A stretch of 64,000 nucleotides of DNA, taken from contig JBAJFG010000281.1 of NCBI GenBank assembly GCA_037903475.1, forward strand, positions 186,001 to 250,000. Direction: 5' to 3'. The position numbers and the translations under genes are program-made. Positions 45,734 through 58,700 of this stretch are shown here, one piece after another. The DNA comes from Ancylostoma caninum. Taxonomy: Eukaryota; Nematoda; Chromadorea; Rhabditida; Ancylostomatidae. Position 1 is the stretch's first letter. Each line of letters opens with the position of its first letter. The notes beneath the pieces are model-generated. The model was not told where the DNA came from. It worked only from the letters and a program-made list of their open reading frames with translations, and searched no databases.

Positions 45734-46621
45734 TAGATGTAGGCTGTTCTGTTAATCTTCAGCGATTGTCGGGCTAGAGAATTTAATGTTAAAATACGCG
45801 AAAGAAGAAGTGTTTTGTCAGGCGTGGTGGCTTCGAGAATCTTCTCTAACATTAGATAGGCCAGATCCCTGTATCGACTGGTTTTTCGAACTAAAGGGGG
45901 GGGGGAGAGAGGTTGAAAATTTTCGGGCACTACTTTCTCGCCAACCTAGTAATATTTCGTTCTAATCCGAGTCTATGCTTTCCGTTTGCTTGGTGGTGTT
46001 ATACTGTTTAATTTTCTCTTTTCTTGTCTTGCTGCTTCTCTTTCTTTAGTGAAGGTGGTTATAGCTAGTTTTTCTCGTAACATTTATATAAAAAAAAGAA
46101 AACACTCCTTGTCTAATTGTCATGTTTAAGACGTACATTTTCCTCTGCTTTGCTGTGAGAATCATCCTAGATCCTAGCATGTAATAAATCCACATATGGT
46201 TTGTTGACCTCGTATAGCCTAATTATCGTGATATTTGTTCAGAAGTATCGCTATGGCTGTGTTCACGTCGTTTTATATGCATGACAATAAAGACTTGGAG
46301 ACCATTATGTGTTGGTTTTTGAACATTGAAGAGCACGCTTAGGGCCTTTTGCGGTCCGTGAATATTGAAGATAGAACTGGATTTGGAGTAGTTCATGACG
46401 TTTTTACTGCATCAGAAGCTCTGATGACATCCATGTGCTATGGATTAGGGAGAACCGTTAGAGGATGTAAGGACGGCTAGGTGTACCATGTATTGTACAC
46501 GTAAGTAAATGGGAATGGGACATGTTGTACCACACAGAAGAGGTCCCGATCGAATACGAGCAAACAGCTGGGAAGTCCTGGAAGAGATGGTTGTGGACAG
46601 TATGGTTCACCAGTTCATCAC

Positions 46622-46627
46622 TTTATT
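46622..46627 (-). terminator. Candidate poly(A) signal of the ground-like gene
   Basis: AATAAA on the minus strand (plus-strand tttatt), about 207 nt past the stop codon at 46834-46836. A plausible nematode 3' UTR length. Confidence 0.5.
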
Positions 46628-46833
46628 TTTTTTTAAGGATTGGTATTTTAAGAATTTGGCACGAGAAATTTGTGCAGAAACGGGGGGGGGGGGTCTTCGA
46701 GGAAGACTTCCTTGTGAGGCTACATCTGTGCCAAGAGGAAGATCTTATTACATGTTTATTATTAAAAAGAAAGCTCTTTACATATCTTATGCATATTTTT
46801 GTTTACTGCTATACGCCCGCGACTCGGCGGAGA

Positions 46834-49800
46834 TCACATTCTGAAATTGTGTATTGGTAGCGATTTCTTCTTGGCCTTGTTCGGCTTTTTCGCCTTCCTC
46901 TTGCCGTCCTTTCCGCGCATTTCGTTCACTTCTGGAGCTGGTGTTTCGGCGACACCGACTGCTTCGACTGCATGTTCTGCATCGTAGGGGGTGGCATAGG
47001 TGAGCATGTACCTGAATTTTACAAAAATTAGTGAATTGTGCCCAACGATGGGTAACGAATATGAAAATGGGACCGACTTTCCATCGATTTCCACTTTGCA
47101 TACGAGGTCACCAGCAAAATGCACATTTTGAGCGAAATCCGACAGAGCAACGATGCTCTCGAATGGGTGCTCGAACATTTGTTCACTTTTTTGCTAAATT
47201 AAGAGGTGTTGTCAGCCTTTTTATGTGAATGGGCGTGGTCACTTGAGGGTGCTATTGGTCAGCAATGCTAGGCCCCTCCTACCTGTATGATATTCGCTAC
47301 TTTCGCGATGTTGCATGCACTGTATCCTTGCACATTTTTGATCTCTTCGAATGTGTCCTCAATAAGGTTGTTCAACTGTAGGTTACAACATACATAACCT
47401 GGAATCAGAACGCTCATTGGATGATTAAGGGATGGGAGACGCAGGGGAAAAACGAGGCACCTCATTCCCTGCGCTCTCACATTTCTAAGCTACGAAACTC
47501 GTATATGCAACCACCTGAAGGGTTATAGAAGCAAGACGGCAGCGGTACCATCACTTTAGGTGGATAGTAATATTTGGCATTTGGTGCGTCTTTCAGACTC
47601 GCCGTCAGATTGCCCGTCCGAATCTTTAATCGATAATTTGATTAGTATTGATCGCTTTCTTTTAAAATAGTGCGCAAACGTCGCTTACATCGTGGTTGTC
47701 GCCTCCAACTTTCGGTGGTTTAGCTTTGGCTTCTTCCTCTTCATCGCCTTTCTCTTCTTCTTCCTCTTCATCAACCTTCTTCTTTGTTTTCTTTTCCTTG
47801 CCCTTCTGGAATGAGTTGATAGGTTATAGGATAAGTACATGTAGTCAATAAGTTAGCAGAGATTTTATGAATTCGTGTAACATCTTCGCTTCCTAGCAAT
47901 TTCCGCTTACGCAAAAAATTTCCAAACGAATGTTCTTACCTTTTCCTTCTTTTTTGTCGGCTTTTCCTCTCCAGCATTCTCGGCCGTGTCCTCCTCGGCG
48001 ATCTCGGGCTTGTCGTCCTCTACGTCCTCAATATCCGGAGTGGTGACCTCCAGCTCATCATCATTCTCCTCGTCATCTTTTGTTTCTTCTTGCTTTTTCT
48101 CGTCGTTGTTCTCCTCTTCGTTCTCGTTGACTGCGTTTTCCTCTTCCTGCTTATCCTCTTTTTTCCTCTCTTCTTCCTTCTTTCCTTTCGTCTTTTTACC
48201 CCTACCTTTTCTTGGTTTCTTGATAGTTACTGTCGTCTCTTGTGAATTTTTGATCTCGGCTCGGAGCGTGTTCTCTTCGTCAGGAGATAGCGGTTGTGCC
48301 CCACCTCCCACCGGTTCCTCTTCGTCCTCTACATCCTTTTTGTCTTCTTCTTCTTTTCTGCCTTTTTTCTTCATCCTCTTCTTGGATTTGCCGTCTTCCT
48401 CATCATAATCCTCCTTTGCGGAGTCCGCTTCCTCATCCTGTTCCTTATTTTCATTATCTTCTTTGGAGATGGAATCGATTTCTGAGCCTAGATTCTCTGT
48501 GATTACTTCGCCAACAGTTTTGCTGACATCTTCACTGATGACTTGCGTTTTCTTTTCCTTCTTTACCTTTTTCTTTTCTTTCTTATCATCGTTGTCGCCT
48601 TGAATACCAGCTAGATTTTGTCGAAGAGCTTGTTCGACTCCTTCAGGGAGATCAGTCTTTTCCTTGTCCTTTTCATCATCCTCATCCTCTTCAACTTCCT
48701 CCTTCTTTATTTTTTTCGTACGTTTTTTCTTTTTCCTTTCCTTTTCGATCGATTTTATCGTTTCAGAGTTGAGCTCAGTGATGTTTTTGGATTCAGCGGA
48801 ACTTTCTCCCTTAGCAGCACCTCCTTCTCTCCTCATGCCCAGCACTTCTGCTTGCTGTGCTTTCACCGCTTCTCGGAAGCCATCATCAAAACTTGTGGTT
48901 GTTGTCGCCGCTTCGCTAGCTGTTGTCGTTGTCGCAGCTGTCGTTTCCTCTTCATCAGAAGACTCTTCTGACGATTCTGAAGATTTGTCCGACTCTTCTT
49001 CCTCTGCAGCAGTTGAGCTAGCAGGAGTAGATGTACTGCTGGCAGACGTTGTGGCAGTTGTCGCATCAACTTCATCATCCGCTGGCAGCTCTTCTTCGCT
49101 TTCGTCCAAATCGGATTCTAGCCCAGGTGCCGCTTCTTCACTTTGAGGAGCAGTTGTCGTGGTTGAGGTAGTGATGGTTGAGGTAGTGGCACCTGAAGTC
49201 GTCACAGCCGATGACGTCGGCCTATCCGCCCCAGATGACGTTGTTGTTGCCGATGTGGTTGATGATAGTGTAATGATGGACCCTCTCGTGGCTGTAGTGG
49301 ACGTGATGGATGCCGCGGTAGTCCGTCTCGTGGAAACTCGTCCAGATGGGCGTGGCCTCCTGGACACCGTGCTGCCTCCGTCAGCGTCGCTAAATTCCTC
49401 CCACTCCTCGTCGACACCGTAGTCGTCCACCTCAGAGCCCTGGAAATGTTGATCGACCAAGGTTTCGGAAATTGCATAGGTTCTTATTTTCAATGACGTT
49501 TAATACAAGAATAGCTTTTTCGACCATCTCAGAGGAGATCAGAAGTTTTAGGTTTCATTTTAAATAGCAGAATAAGTAAAAAATGACTTGTAAAACGCTT
49601 TTCATGTTACTTGTTTGATCCTACACTTACTACTTACAATTGGAAAGTGCAGAATTTTTTTTTGTGGAGAAATAGAAATTGAATTCCATAAATAGTTTTT
49701 GGGATAACTTTGGGTGTAGAATGAATCTTACATGGGTGCGAAAAATAACTACCACTAACGCGAAGTTTATTCTCTGATAATAAGTCGGGCCATATTTCTC

Positions 49801-52800
49801 CGACTGAATCTCTCAAAGGAGAGATCAGCTACAGAAACACGGTCCGTCACTTTTTGCCTCATTATGATCCGTTTCTTTTGTTGAAAAATGGGGCAATCCG
49901 AAATTCAACCTGGACACCCATGGCTCAGGTAAAATTACCTGACCTAAATATAAGTAAAGCTGAGAAGGTAAGAGGGCATGAGAAGTGTCCTTATGAAGTT
50001 TGTCGGGCCTTCGAGCTGGCAGCTGCGTCGCGAGCTGTGTGCAGCCGCGGCGCGGTCGCGTCGATCGATATCATCTGCTAATATGCGCTGTACGACGCAT
50101 TCTTCAACGGCCAGCGTAACAATATCAATTAAATCTATCAATCTGACTGGGCAGGAAAATAGCTGAAGACATTGCTTTATTTATATGAATTTCGTATGAA
50201 TTTATTGAATTTTGTTATATAAAGAAGCTCTCTTTTACTTCAAAGAGCCTTGTTCCACCAATTTTCGGGGAAATAATTAAAATGCATGATTTACTAGAAA
50301 ACTCACAATGACACTCAGCTTTTCATCAATGGTGTCGAAATTCAGAAACGAGGAGTCAGTGTCGTTGTCGGCCGAGCCGGTCAACTCGGTCGAGACCTCG
50401 AAGCTCGCTTCACCTGTCTCGGTACCATTCGGTGTGTTCGCCTCATTCGCTTCCGTGGTCGTCTGTTCGGGATTTGTCAACACCCTCAGCAGCTCTGACG
50501 CATTTTTGGCAAAAGAGTTCTCGTTGAGGATGTTCTCCAGGATCCCGTTAGCGATTTCTGAGCTGGAAACGTCCACATCTGCGGCTCCTCTGGTCTCCTC
50601 TGCTGCTTCCACCTTGGTGACCTTCACTTCCGGTTGGGAGACGATTTGCCCGTTAATAATTTCGTCCCTGTTGGAGAATGGGATCACTTTCGGGCGTCGC
50701 ACTTCGTTCATATGTCTGGTAAGACTCTGGATGATCTTCTTGGTCTTGATTGGATTACTGCCGATCTTTCGAGCAGGGCCTGCTGGTTCGATCACTTCGA
50801 AGCTTTCAATCTATAACAAATTTACACTGCGATCATCGATTTACATAATTCACAATAGGCCTCGCCCACCTTGATCACTCGAATCGGCTCGATTGGGGGT
50901 CGGTCGTCGAACTCATCACCACCGATGGCCCTTTCGAAGGAATCGATGGGGTCTTTGTTGAGTGCCTCAAAATGGATAGTACGCAGAATAACGAAATATC
51001 ATTGGAACAATTAGTTGGTAATAAAAGTAAATTTCCGTGGGTTAAAATCCCAAGATCCGCTGTGTCATTCATTCATCTAGGATAGCGAATGGTAGAAAGG
51101 AACGCTCGTTAACATGGAAAATAAAAAAAAATCTGTCCAAAAATGGCCAAAAAAAACAGTCAAAAAACAAAGGAGCATGGTCAATTAGCGTCCCTCTTGC
51201 TCGCGTCTGATTGGTGCACCTACATTTGGGGTCTATCGACGCCATAATCCGGGCACTGTCAAAAAGTTGTGGTAAACGTCTCAAATGGAGTACATTTCTG
51301 TGCTAATGTGCCAAAAGAAGGAACCAGGTCTCGTTTCGACAATGTCCACCGCATCGTGGTGCCAAGATATGCAATTTATACATATTGATTACTGCAGAAT
51401 GTGTGATTTTTTTCTGAGAGCTATCTGCCTGCCTTCGAGCTCTGACTATTTGGTGCTACTGCTATACTCCTCGAAGAGTATAGCGGTGCCGCTCGCTGCG
51501 GTCGCTGCGACATTGGTTTTAGAGCTTTTCGATTGTGGGCGACGCATCGCTTGCACTGTCGCCGCTTCGGTCAATCGATAGGTATCGAAAGTAGTGTCGT
51601 CGCGGCAGCAACGGCCAAATACCATTATTCCTCGAGAAGTATGGCGGCAGCGTTTGTCTTTGAATCAAATGACCATACCAGGCTTCTGACTCCATGTGCA
51701 CGCCTTTGCACTGTAGGCTGTCGATGAACGGCACCGCTGACTTGAAACTGAAACGGGAACGATCGATATATTGATTGGACAGCGGATATGTATATCAAGC
51801 CTCAGCTACTTACCGAATTTTGTGCTTGAACAGGATGCAGCGGAAATCGCTGCGCTGGCTGCGGAAGCCGTTGCGCTGCGTACGTCGGCGGTGGCCGCAG
51901 GTTGAATTCCATTGCCGGCTTCTCAAATGCTTGCATTGCGTTGGAGCTCTGCCGACGACGGATATCTCGACCGCCGTAGATGACATGGGTCCACTCAAAG
52001 GAAGATGTTGGGTAAGTGAACCGAGCAGCCAGCAACCAATAGTGTGTTCACTTACGTATGGTTTGACGCGAACTCCCCGTAACTGGTATTGATTAGGTTT
52101 TATTCGAGCACATGATCCATTGATATCACCTAAAAATAAGAAAGTATTGGAACTTATTTGATTTGATGTGCAACTGCCTTAGAAGTGCTCAGCAAGATGA
52201 TCTTTTTAACAACTCGCCAAAATTTTTCGAGGGCTACAATCTTTGTTAGTCATATTCCATTTTTAAAATCGCAAATTGGAAAATAGTGAAAATTTTTATA
52301 TTATTAGACGCATCAAAAATCGCTCTTTCAAACGAGCACACACACAAGCGAAAATTCGTGCAGTAAGATAAATTTGTACCTTCTCAATTTTACATTAAAA
52401 CTGTCTTCGTAGTTTCAGAATTTCATGTTGTTCAAGCCATTCTGTGGCTGACTGCCAACTTGGATAGGTAGACAATAATTTGATGAGTAAACAAGTAAAT
52501 AAACAACTCAGATTAACCAAATATATAAGCAGCGACATGGGCTCTGGCTTATTGCAGACTGTCGAAGGGCTACAGGCTTACCTAATAGGCAACATCTTAA
52601 CTTGCAATCATCTCGTTATCAGCAAGAAGAAATTCCCTAGAAGGATCGCACAGATTCTATTGAATTTTATTCAATTACTTGTTTATTTTTTCGATATTGT
52701 GTATTTAGTGTGCCAAATAATAACATAGTATCACAATATAGAGGAGAAGTCTAGGGAGTGATTCAAAATCAGCCTGCTACTTTGGAAGCCCTGCCACGGT

Positions 52801-53131
52801 TAATGTTGCAAAAAAATTTCGTGGCCTGACTGGTTTTCAGTTGAAAGTTTAAATTCCTAGAGAAGATTCTTTGAAAAAGCCTACAGCGTGTTGTATGAGG
52901 TGATTTACGGTAGGAAGTTATGTAGTGCTATCATTACCCTACTCTCAGTTTTTGAAGAATTTTTACTCTCGCCGATGGGTATATTCTGGATCCACAGCAG
53001 TGAGGTATAATATCTGAGATACAATACAAAATTATGCAATAATTACTAAAGAAAGACCCTCCAGACCCACCTGGTGCACATTGTGGAGTGACGATAACAG
53101 GGTAAAGTAGCAATAGCAGTAGTAACCGCAT
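46834..53131 (-). CDS. Secreted hedgehog-related ground-like protein, unusually long
   Basis: Eleven phase-consistent exons on the minus strand: 53131-53071, 52129-52056, 51993-51814, 50965-50870, 50810-50307, 49439-47940, 47805-47689, 47623-47515, 47398-47283, 47193-47078, 47011-46834; about 1,016 aa. Exon 1 is a signal peptide (MRLLLLLLLYPVIVTPQC). A Pro/Gln-rich segment follows. Residues about 306-805 are one exon of low complexity: first Thr/Ser/Ala-rich (mucin-like), then Lys/Glu-rich. Residues about 880-975 form a ground-like domain (Pfam Ground-like, nematode-specific): FYNPSGYVCCNLQLNNLI, SACNIAKVANIIQ, FESIVALSDFAQNVHF, DLVCKVEIDGK, YMLTYATP. The tail is basic (KRKAKKPNKAKKK). Family members are secreted from epidermal and glial cells and associated with cuticle or apical matrix. 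Most are far shorter. The last donor is weak (GTCGGT), and intron 47012-47077 stays open in frame. An exon between 51814 and 50965 cannot be excluded. I do not assign a grl number. Confidence 0.85.
51465..51655. repeat. Inverted-repeat element with palindromic tips (diverged)
   Basis: The left tip 'tatactcctcgaagagtata' and right tip 'tattcctcgagaagtatggc' are near-palindromes resembling the tips of 54615-54813. The adjacent bases are also inverted ('gcggtgccgctcgc' / 'ggcggcagcg'). It lies in intron 3 of the ground-like gene. Confidence 0.5.
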
Positions 53132-54285
53132 ACGATATGGATGTGGTGTCAAACTATCGCGAACTATCAGCTCGTCCATCAGTAATCAAATTATCATCAG
53201 AAGCGGCTTCGGAAGCCGGATGAACGGACGGACGGGGCGGGGCGGCACGAGAGCCCCCCATCGGCGAACGCGGAAACCAATCGCGAGAAACCTGTAGCAC
53301 GCGCGGGTCATTTGTTATATTGTATAGATATGATAGGCACAAGCAAGTGAAAGGAACGGCGGTGACACGCTCACACAGTGGGATTGTCCCCGTCATGGTC
53401 ACTGATCTTGTATTCTCGGGTTATCATCCAGGGGAGCTACTTACATGACAGATGTGGAAGAACCGGAGCAGAATGGGAATGGGATCAATCGTACGCTCCG
53501 GTTATAGTGCGTTTCACCATGGAAGAAAGTTGGGAAGACAGCAGAGAGAAACAGAACGCGGAAAATTGTGCAGCAGTTGGAGAAGAATGAGACAAAAGCA
53601 GGTTGTCCGCACGGTTACTAAACTATTGTCACGTTTGGAACAGACTATAGTCCTGAGCATCTCCTGAGAAGCTCATGCGAATCTACTGCTATCGAAATGG
53701 AGAAAAGGCACGAACACCTCATCCTTTGATGACCTGAAGGTTTTCACGATTCATCAACGTTCAACTATAGACAAATTTTGGGATATTTGCTAAGCTTCTG
53801 TTATAATTGCTGAAGCGCAACCTTGATCGTTAACATTGGCTTATTCGTTTTCACATAGGCCTAGAAGCGGGAGCAAAAGTTGAAAGATCCAGGAGTTCAT
53901 CACATTTTTTTTCTTCTAAAAATTATTTGTCTTCACTTTGGGCGATGCTTCCATTTACATGGTGGGTTGAGTGCAGCAAAGAGTTGTTTCTTATTAATAG
54001 GAGTACCGCCTGGACGGAGGGGATGAGATGCTGCATTCCTCTTCATCTGAGAAATATGGCTCTCGAATTCAAAACGATCACTGCAACCACTCTACAGCGT
54101 TGATGGCGGTGGCCCTTTCGCTGCCCCGAGAAGAACGCCGCACAACTGCGCCGCGTGCGCCAGAACCCATGCCGTTTGCTGCTTTTATGCTATTTCTGGC
54201 AGTTTTTCTACCAAACACGGGAAAATATCATCAAATCGGGAAGAAAAGCGCCTAGAAATAGCATTCCGACAGCAGGTGACATCGA

Positions 54286-54527
54286 TTCCGGCGCGTGCGT
54301 CGCGGTTGCGCTGCGTGGGCCCCGGCTCCGTTGATTCCTCACAACAATATTTTTCTTCGTAGTTTTTCATCGCATACAAGCTTAAAAGAAAACTCACAAC
54401 TGGTTAGCATAAAAATTCTACAGTTTGTTGTCGCGGCGAGAATTTCAGCACAAGCGACGCGTTGGGCCACGTATCTCCTGGCTCCGCCAAAACGCACCAC
54501 CATCGACGATAACTGTACACATTGCCA
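54286..54527. mobile_element. MITE, family B copy 3 (diverged)
   Basis: The right end 'ggctccgccaaaacgcaccaccatcgacgataactgtacacat' matches the right ends at 12662 and 26985. The left part is diverged ('cgcgtgcgtcgcggttgcgctgcg'). Confidence 0.55.
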
Positions 54528-54614
54528 CATGGGGTTGCAGTAATTTCGCGGTAATTGTTGTACTGGCAGCACCTTTTCCTGCCAGCGCTCACTGTAGACA
54601 GATCTCGATTAAAC

Positions 54615-54813
54615 CTAAGGCTGCGTTTATACTCCTCGAGGAGTATTGCACCTAGCATCGCCAAAGATTGGCGACTTCATTTTTGATATGTATTGATTAT
54701 GGGCGGGTCGCCAACTTCGGACCTCCCACAATCGATATGTATTAAAAATGAAGTCGCCACGGCGACGGCGATGCTTGGTGCTATACTCCTCGAGGAGTAT
54801 ACCCGCAGCCTAA
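54615..54813. mobile_element. Foldback element with perfectly palindromic tips
   Basis: The arms 'taaggctgcgtttatactcc' and, inverted, 'ttaggctgcgggtatactcc' each contain the perfect 18-bp palindrome atactcctcgaggagtat. Inner arms 'cctagcatcgcc' / 'ggcgatgcttgg' and 'tggcgacttcattttt' / 'aaaaatgaagtcgcca' extend the fold. The total is about 200 bp, non-coding. Confidence 0.85.
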
Positions 54814-55721
54814 CTGTTCTCATGTGCCTCCCTGAAAAATTACACGTGTTTCCCACACGCTGCGGTACGTTTCTGATAACGGAGCACAGTCATCCAAGCA
54901 CCCTATGCTGCCCCCTCCCCACTTTCTACTTCTCTTGCAGTTCGATATCCTGCATAGAGTTCTGCACTATTTCGGAATATCACTAGGACTTGGAAACTGC
55001 TATCCAAATTGACAACGTTTTCGCGAGGCATGAAAATGGAAGGAAAATTTGGAAAAAAAGTGCTGTGCTGGAACTGACGGATGGGCAGGGCACAATACGA
55101 ACGCTTGCCGTTTAGTGTATACAATACCAGGTTTATGCTCGAATACTCAAGCGTTGTTGCTGTTGGAATGGACTAGAGCCAGTCGTGTAGTATTTCCCTT
55201 GTCATTTTGATTGAATACTCATTTTTAGAACCCTTCTAATATATTCATCTAGCCTTTTTTCATGGAAACTTCCTCGCAATCTTCTTCTGCGCTTGGAAAA
55301 TCCTGGCATATGAAATAACAGAAGATATTAAAGCTATCTGAATTATTTTACCCTACAACTTTTTGTTAGCGAATCCTTTCTTTTCTTACTACTGTCTATA
55401 TAGAAGTCCGCACCCGCTCGACGTCCTAAACACCTCATTCTACGACGAATGAATGACGAGTCGCCGTGCGTCACCCGCCTTGATTGAAATTCTTTGACAC
55501 ATTTCTCGCTGAAAAACGTTCAGTTTCCTAGTACATTTGCTTGTATGCTTATCACTTATAAAATTTAGGAGTATTGGATCATCGCTATGCCTCAAACTTG
55601 TCAGATTGCCACTTGTTCCTGAATTTTCTCTTGATGAAAGCTTTCTTCTCGTTTCTATTGTTTCATTCATGTTTCTCTGGAAATTTCTGCTTTTTCATTT
55701 GTTTTTCACTATTTATAAATT

Positions 55722-55728
55722 GTTTTAG
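55722..55728 (+). promoter_or_regulatory. Candidate spliced-leader acceptor of arx-2
   Basis: GTTTTAG ends 9 nt before ATG 55738. Such a short leader is typical of spliced-leader trans-splicing in nematodes. Confidence 0.55.
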
Positions 55729-55737
55729 ACAACAGGG

Positions 55738-58700
55738 ATGGATTCACAAGGAAGAAAGATAATTGTTGTCGATAACGGGTCTGGGGTGAGTTGACTTCTT
55801 TTTGCAGCTTCTTTTTGGATTTTTCTTGCTAGTTTTATACACTTCCAACGTTTTCTCAAGAATGAAGCTTAACTTTTCGAAGTCTTCTCTGGACGATATC
55901 TGTTTGTTTGTTTTTTAATGGTTTTTCTAGTTTTTATATTTATACATGCGCTATTTTGCAGATCGTTTCTCAAAGTTTCCATTGAGGGTAGCGAATTGTT
56001 CTTCTCTTTTTCAGTTCGTAAAATGCGGCTATGCTGGCACAAATTTTCCAACCCACATTTTTCCATCACTTGTTGGCCGGCCTCTTGTTCGATCGTCGCA
56101 GAAAGTCGGAAACATAGAAATCAAGGTTTGCTGTCACTCATTTGACTGCTCTTTTCTTGGTTTTTCATTCCCGACTTTGGCTTTTCAAATGTCAAAAGTT
56201 GTTTAACTTGCACATCCTGTCGATAATAACTGGTTCTGCGTTTTTTCCTTCATCTTCACGGTGGTGAAATGTCTGATTTAGTCGCTCTGTATTTTTTCTC
56301 AGGGAGAGGGAGATGGTGCTGCAAAAACTTACTCATTTTATGCAATTTAGTTAAGTCCCGAGAAGTAAGCCTGCTAACTTTTCCTGTTATTAACGACCAT
56401 TACTTGCTGACGTAATTTTCTGAGGTTCTTTTGTATCGCATTCATCAGAATTCACTAAGTTGTATAATTTCTCCCTAAATCATGCCTTTTGCCGAGTCAG
56501 ATTGTAATTCGATATGACATCGAAATATACTTCATTTACATTAGACAGTTTGTACTTCATCGAAAAACTGGCCCTTCTCGTGTTTTTGACCAAGACTTAG
56601 CGTTTCTCGAAGAAAAGTGGTAAATTACAGGAAGGGGTGTAGGAAATAGCCTGCGGTTATAGCGTATGGAACGGCTGACGCTTGTTTTTCGTTAAAGCAT
56701 GGAAATGCAAATAGTTGTACGCGGCACGTATCTTCTTGTTCTGACTGTCATTGACGGATGTAGGTACGACTGTGGTGGAGAGTATTTCTAGACATTACAT
56801 TCGGCAGCATTTTATCTAGGACTGAGAATTGAAGGTGATCTTCATGTGAACGTTTCTATGGGAATTTTAACGTGATTGACATCTGTAACTAATTTCCCTG
56901 AGATTCGCACAATAATTGATGGAGCTGCTACCAATACTGATTGTTTTTGTGACGAGATATCCTTTGGAACTATGATCTTGGTCGTCGGATTTGCTGCGTA
57001 TCCATAACGTGTGTTTGACATTTTTAAAATCACGGCAACGGGAGACCTGTGAGATCGAGGTTTTTTAAATTAAGGCACTGGATTCAAATCAAAACTTTGA
57101 AAAACACATTCATTTTTTCCTAAGAGAAGCACCTACGGAAATTTTCACTTCTGAAGTAAGTTGTTTGCTGTGCAGTCGGTTTCCAAAGAATCATAACAGT
57201 GAGTATAATACCAAGAATTGCCACCCATCTGCGAAGATGCTGTGGACACAGCGTTGGCGTCTTGGCGTCCGTCCATGCAAGCCCACTTATATGTAGGCTC
57301 GGTCACCTTCCCACGCGTGCGTGACTTCTACGTTACGGGACCCAGGGACTTCAAAGGGCGCGCTGTCAAGCGCATGAAAACCAGTACCTCGTTTTCGTGG
57401 ATTTTGTGTGCGCTTCGCGCTATTCCGTCGCTAGATAAGAGTTCTAGGTCCCCTAAAACGTCGTAGTATGGGGAAATCTCCGGAATGAACGCCTCGGCGA
57501 ATTCTGCCTTTAAAATATATTTTCCTCACCTGAGGTCCTAGAAAGCTTTTTTTTCTTTGTCAGTTACTTTCCTTGGAAGGCAGACGGCAGTAGTCCATGA
57601 AGTCTGTGGCGATATTTTCTAATTCTGTGAAATTGTAGTTTGTGGTATTAACTACGGCTTCTCAATTCAATTTCAATTATTAAAAATTTCAATTAAGGAT
57701 CTGATGGTTGGTGAGGAGTGCTCGCAACTTCGACAAATGCTTGACATATCATATCCAATGGACAACGGCATCGTGCGTAATTGGGAAGACATGGCCCATA
57801 TATGGGATCATACATTCGGTCCAGACAAACTCGACATCGATCCAAAGGTAGGTTGAGTTCATTTGAGAGCCTTATTTTTCGTTATCATTCAGATCCGATT
57901 TTTTATTGTTCTTTTCTTCTTCACTTAGCGCCTTGTTTTTTGTTTCTCCAGAGGTAATAAACAAAGGCTTTGTTGTTTAAACTCTTTCTCAATGGATTAT
58001 TGCCCTCTATTTTGGGATTAAGATTGCCGCACCCATTATGGTATTAGCGCATCGCAAGGTTCCCCACGCGCGGCCTCATTCTCTTGAGGGCGGGTGTGGG
58101 TCTACTAGAGGGAGATGTTGCCGTAGCTCAGGAGTAATTGTCCTGAAAGTAAGTAAAGGAAATCTATCGTGTGCAAGGGGGGGGGGGCTCCTCAGAACGA
58201 CGGGGATCCAATCAGTCAGTTCTTGCGTTTTCATGAGCTCCTATGCGTATATTTCATTTTCATTATGAACTGTGGTGAGGATAACCAGCCATTCAGTGTT
58301 CGCTGTTACAATTGCCATTTTATTTAGGTTTAGTTGATCTTTTTCATACAAAGTTCAGCTGTTTCTACGGAATCGCTGACGTTCTTCAGCATAAATGTTT
58401 GCCGAGCAAGCGGCGCGAAAGAAAAAAAAGTTATCGGGTCGACGACTTATCAATATTGAAAACGTAAATTTTTGCTGTGAGTACTACTGTAATCCATTAG
58501 GTGTGGTGAGATTGCTTTTTGCTTCTTAGATTGAGGCCAGGCTGAACCAGAATTTGTTTTTTTCTTTATTCCCGCCTAACGAGCTATTGTATCGGTGAAT
58601 ATATGGGAAAAGAGTCAATTGACGGAACAAATGTAGTGCGAGTATTGTTTACGCATTAATTTCTTATAATCATTAAAAGTCGCAACTTTTTCGGCCATAT

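Larger units (their letters stand above)
43918..46621. other. Convergent intergenic region
   Basis: This lies between the 3' ends of the unrecognised gene (+) and the ground-like gene (-). AATAAA hexamers at about 46186 and 46284 are too distant to assign. It also holds a 26-bp tandem duplication (44329-44380), a MITE (45517-45733) and a G10 tract (45896-45905). I see no gene. Confidence 0.45.
53132..55721. other. Divergent intergenic region between ground-like gene and arx-2
   Basis: This 2.6-kb region separates two divergently transcribed genes and so should hold both promoters. A GC-rich stretch at about 53205-53270 lies just upstream of the ground-like start. The middle is occupied by two inverted-repeat elements (54286-54527 and 54615-54813). 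No other gene is supported. Confidence 0.45.

Noticed and set aside
48664..49146. 160-codon Ser/Val-rich frame on the plus strand
   Set aside because: Antisense shadow of the low-complexity Glu/Lys/Thr exon of the ground-like gene; its Ser-rich composition follows directly from the GAA/GAG-rich opposite strand.
51519..51752. Possible extra exon of the ground-like gene (minus strand, acceptor at about 51750)
   Set aside because: It overlaps the inverted-repeat element at 51465-51655, and no donor keeps the phase-0 to phase-0 join between the exons at 51814 and 50965.
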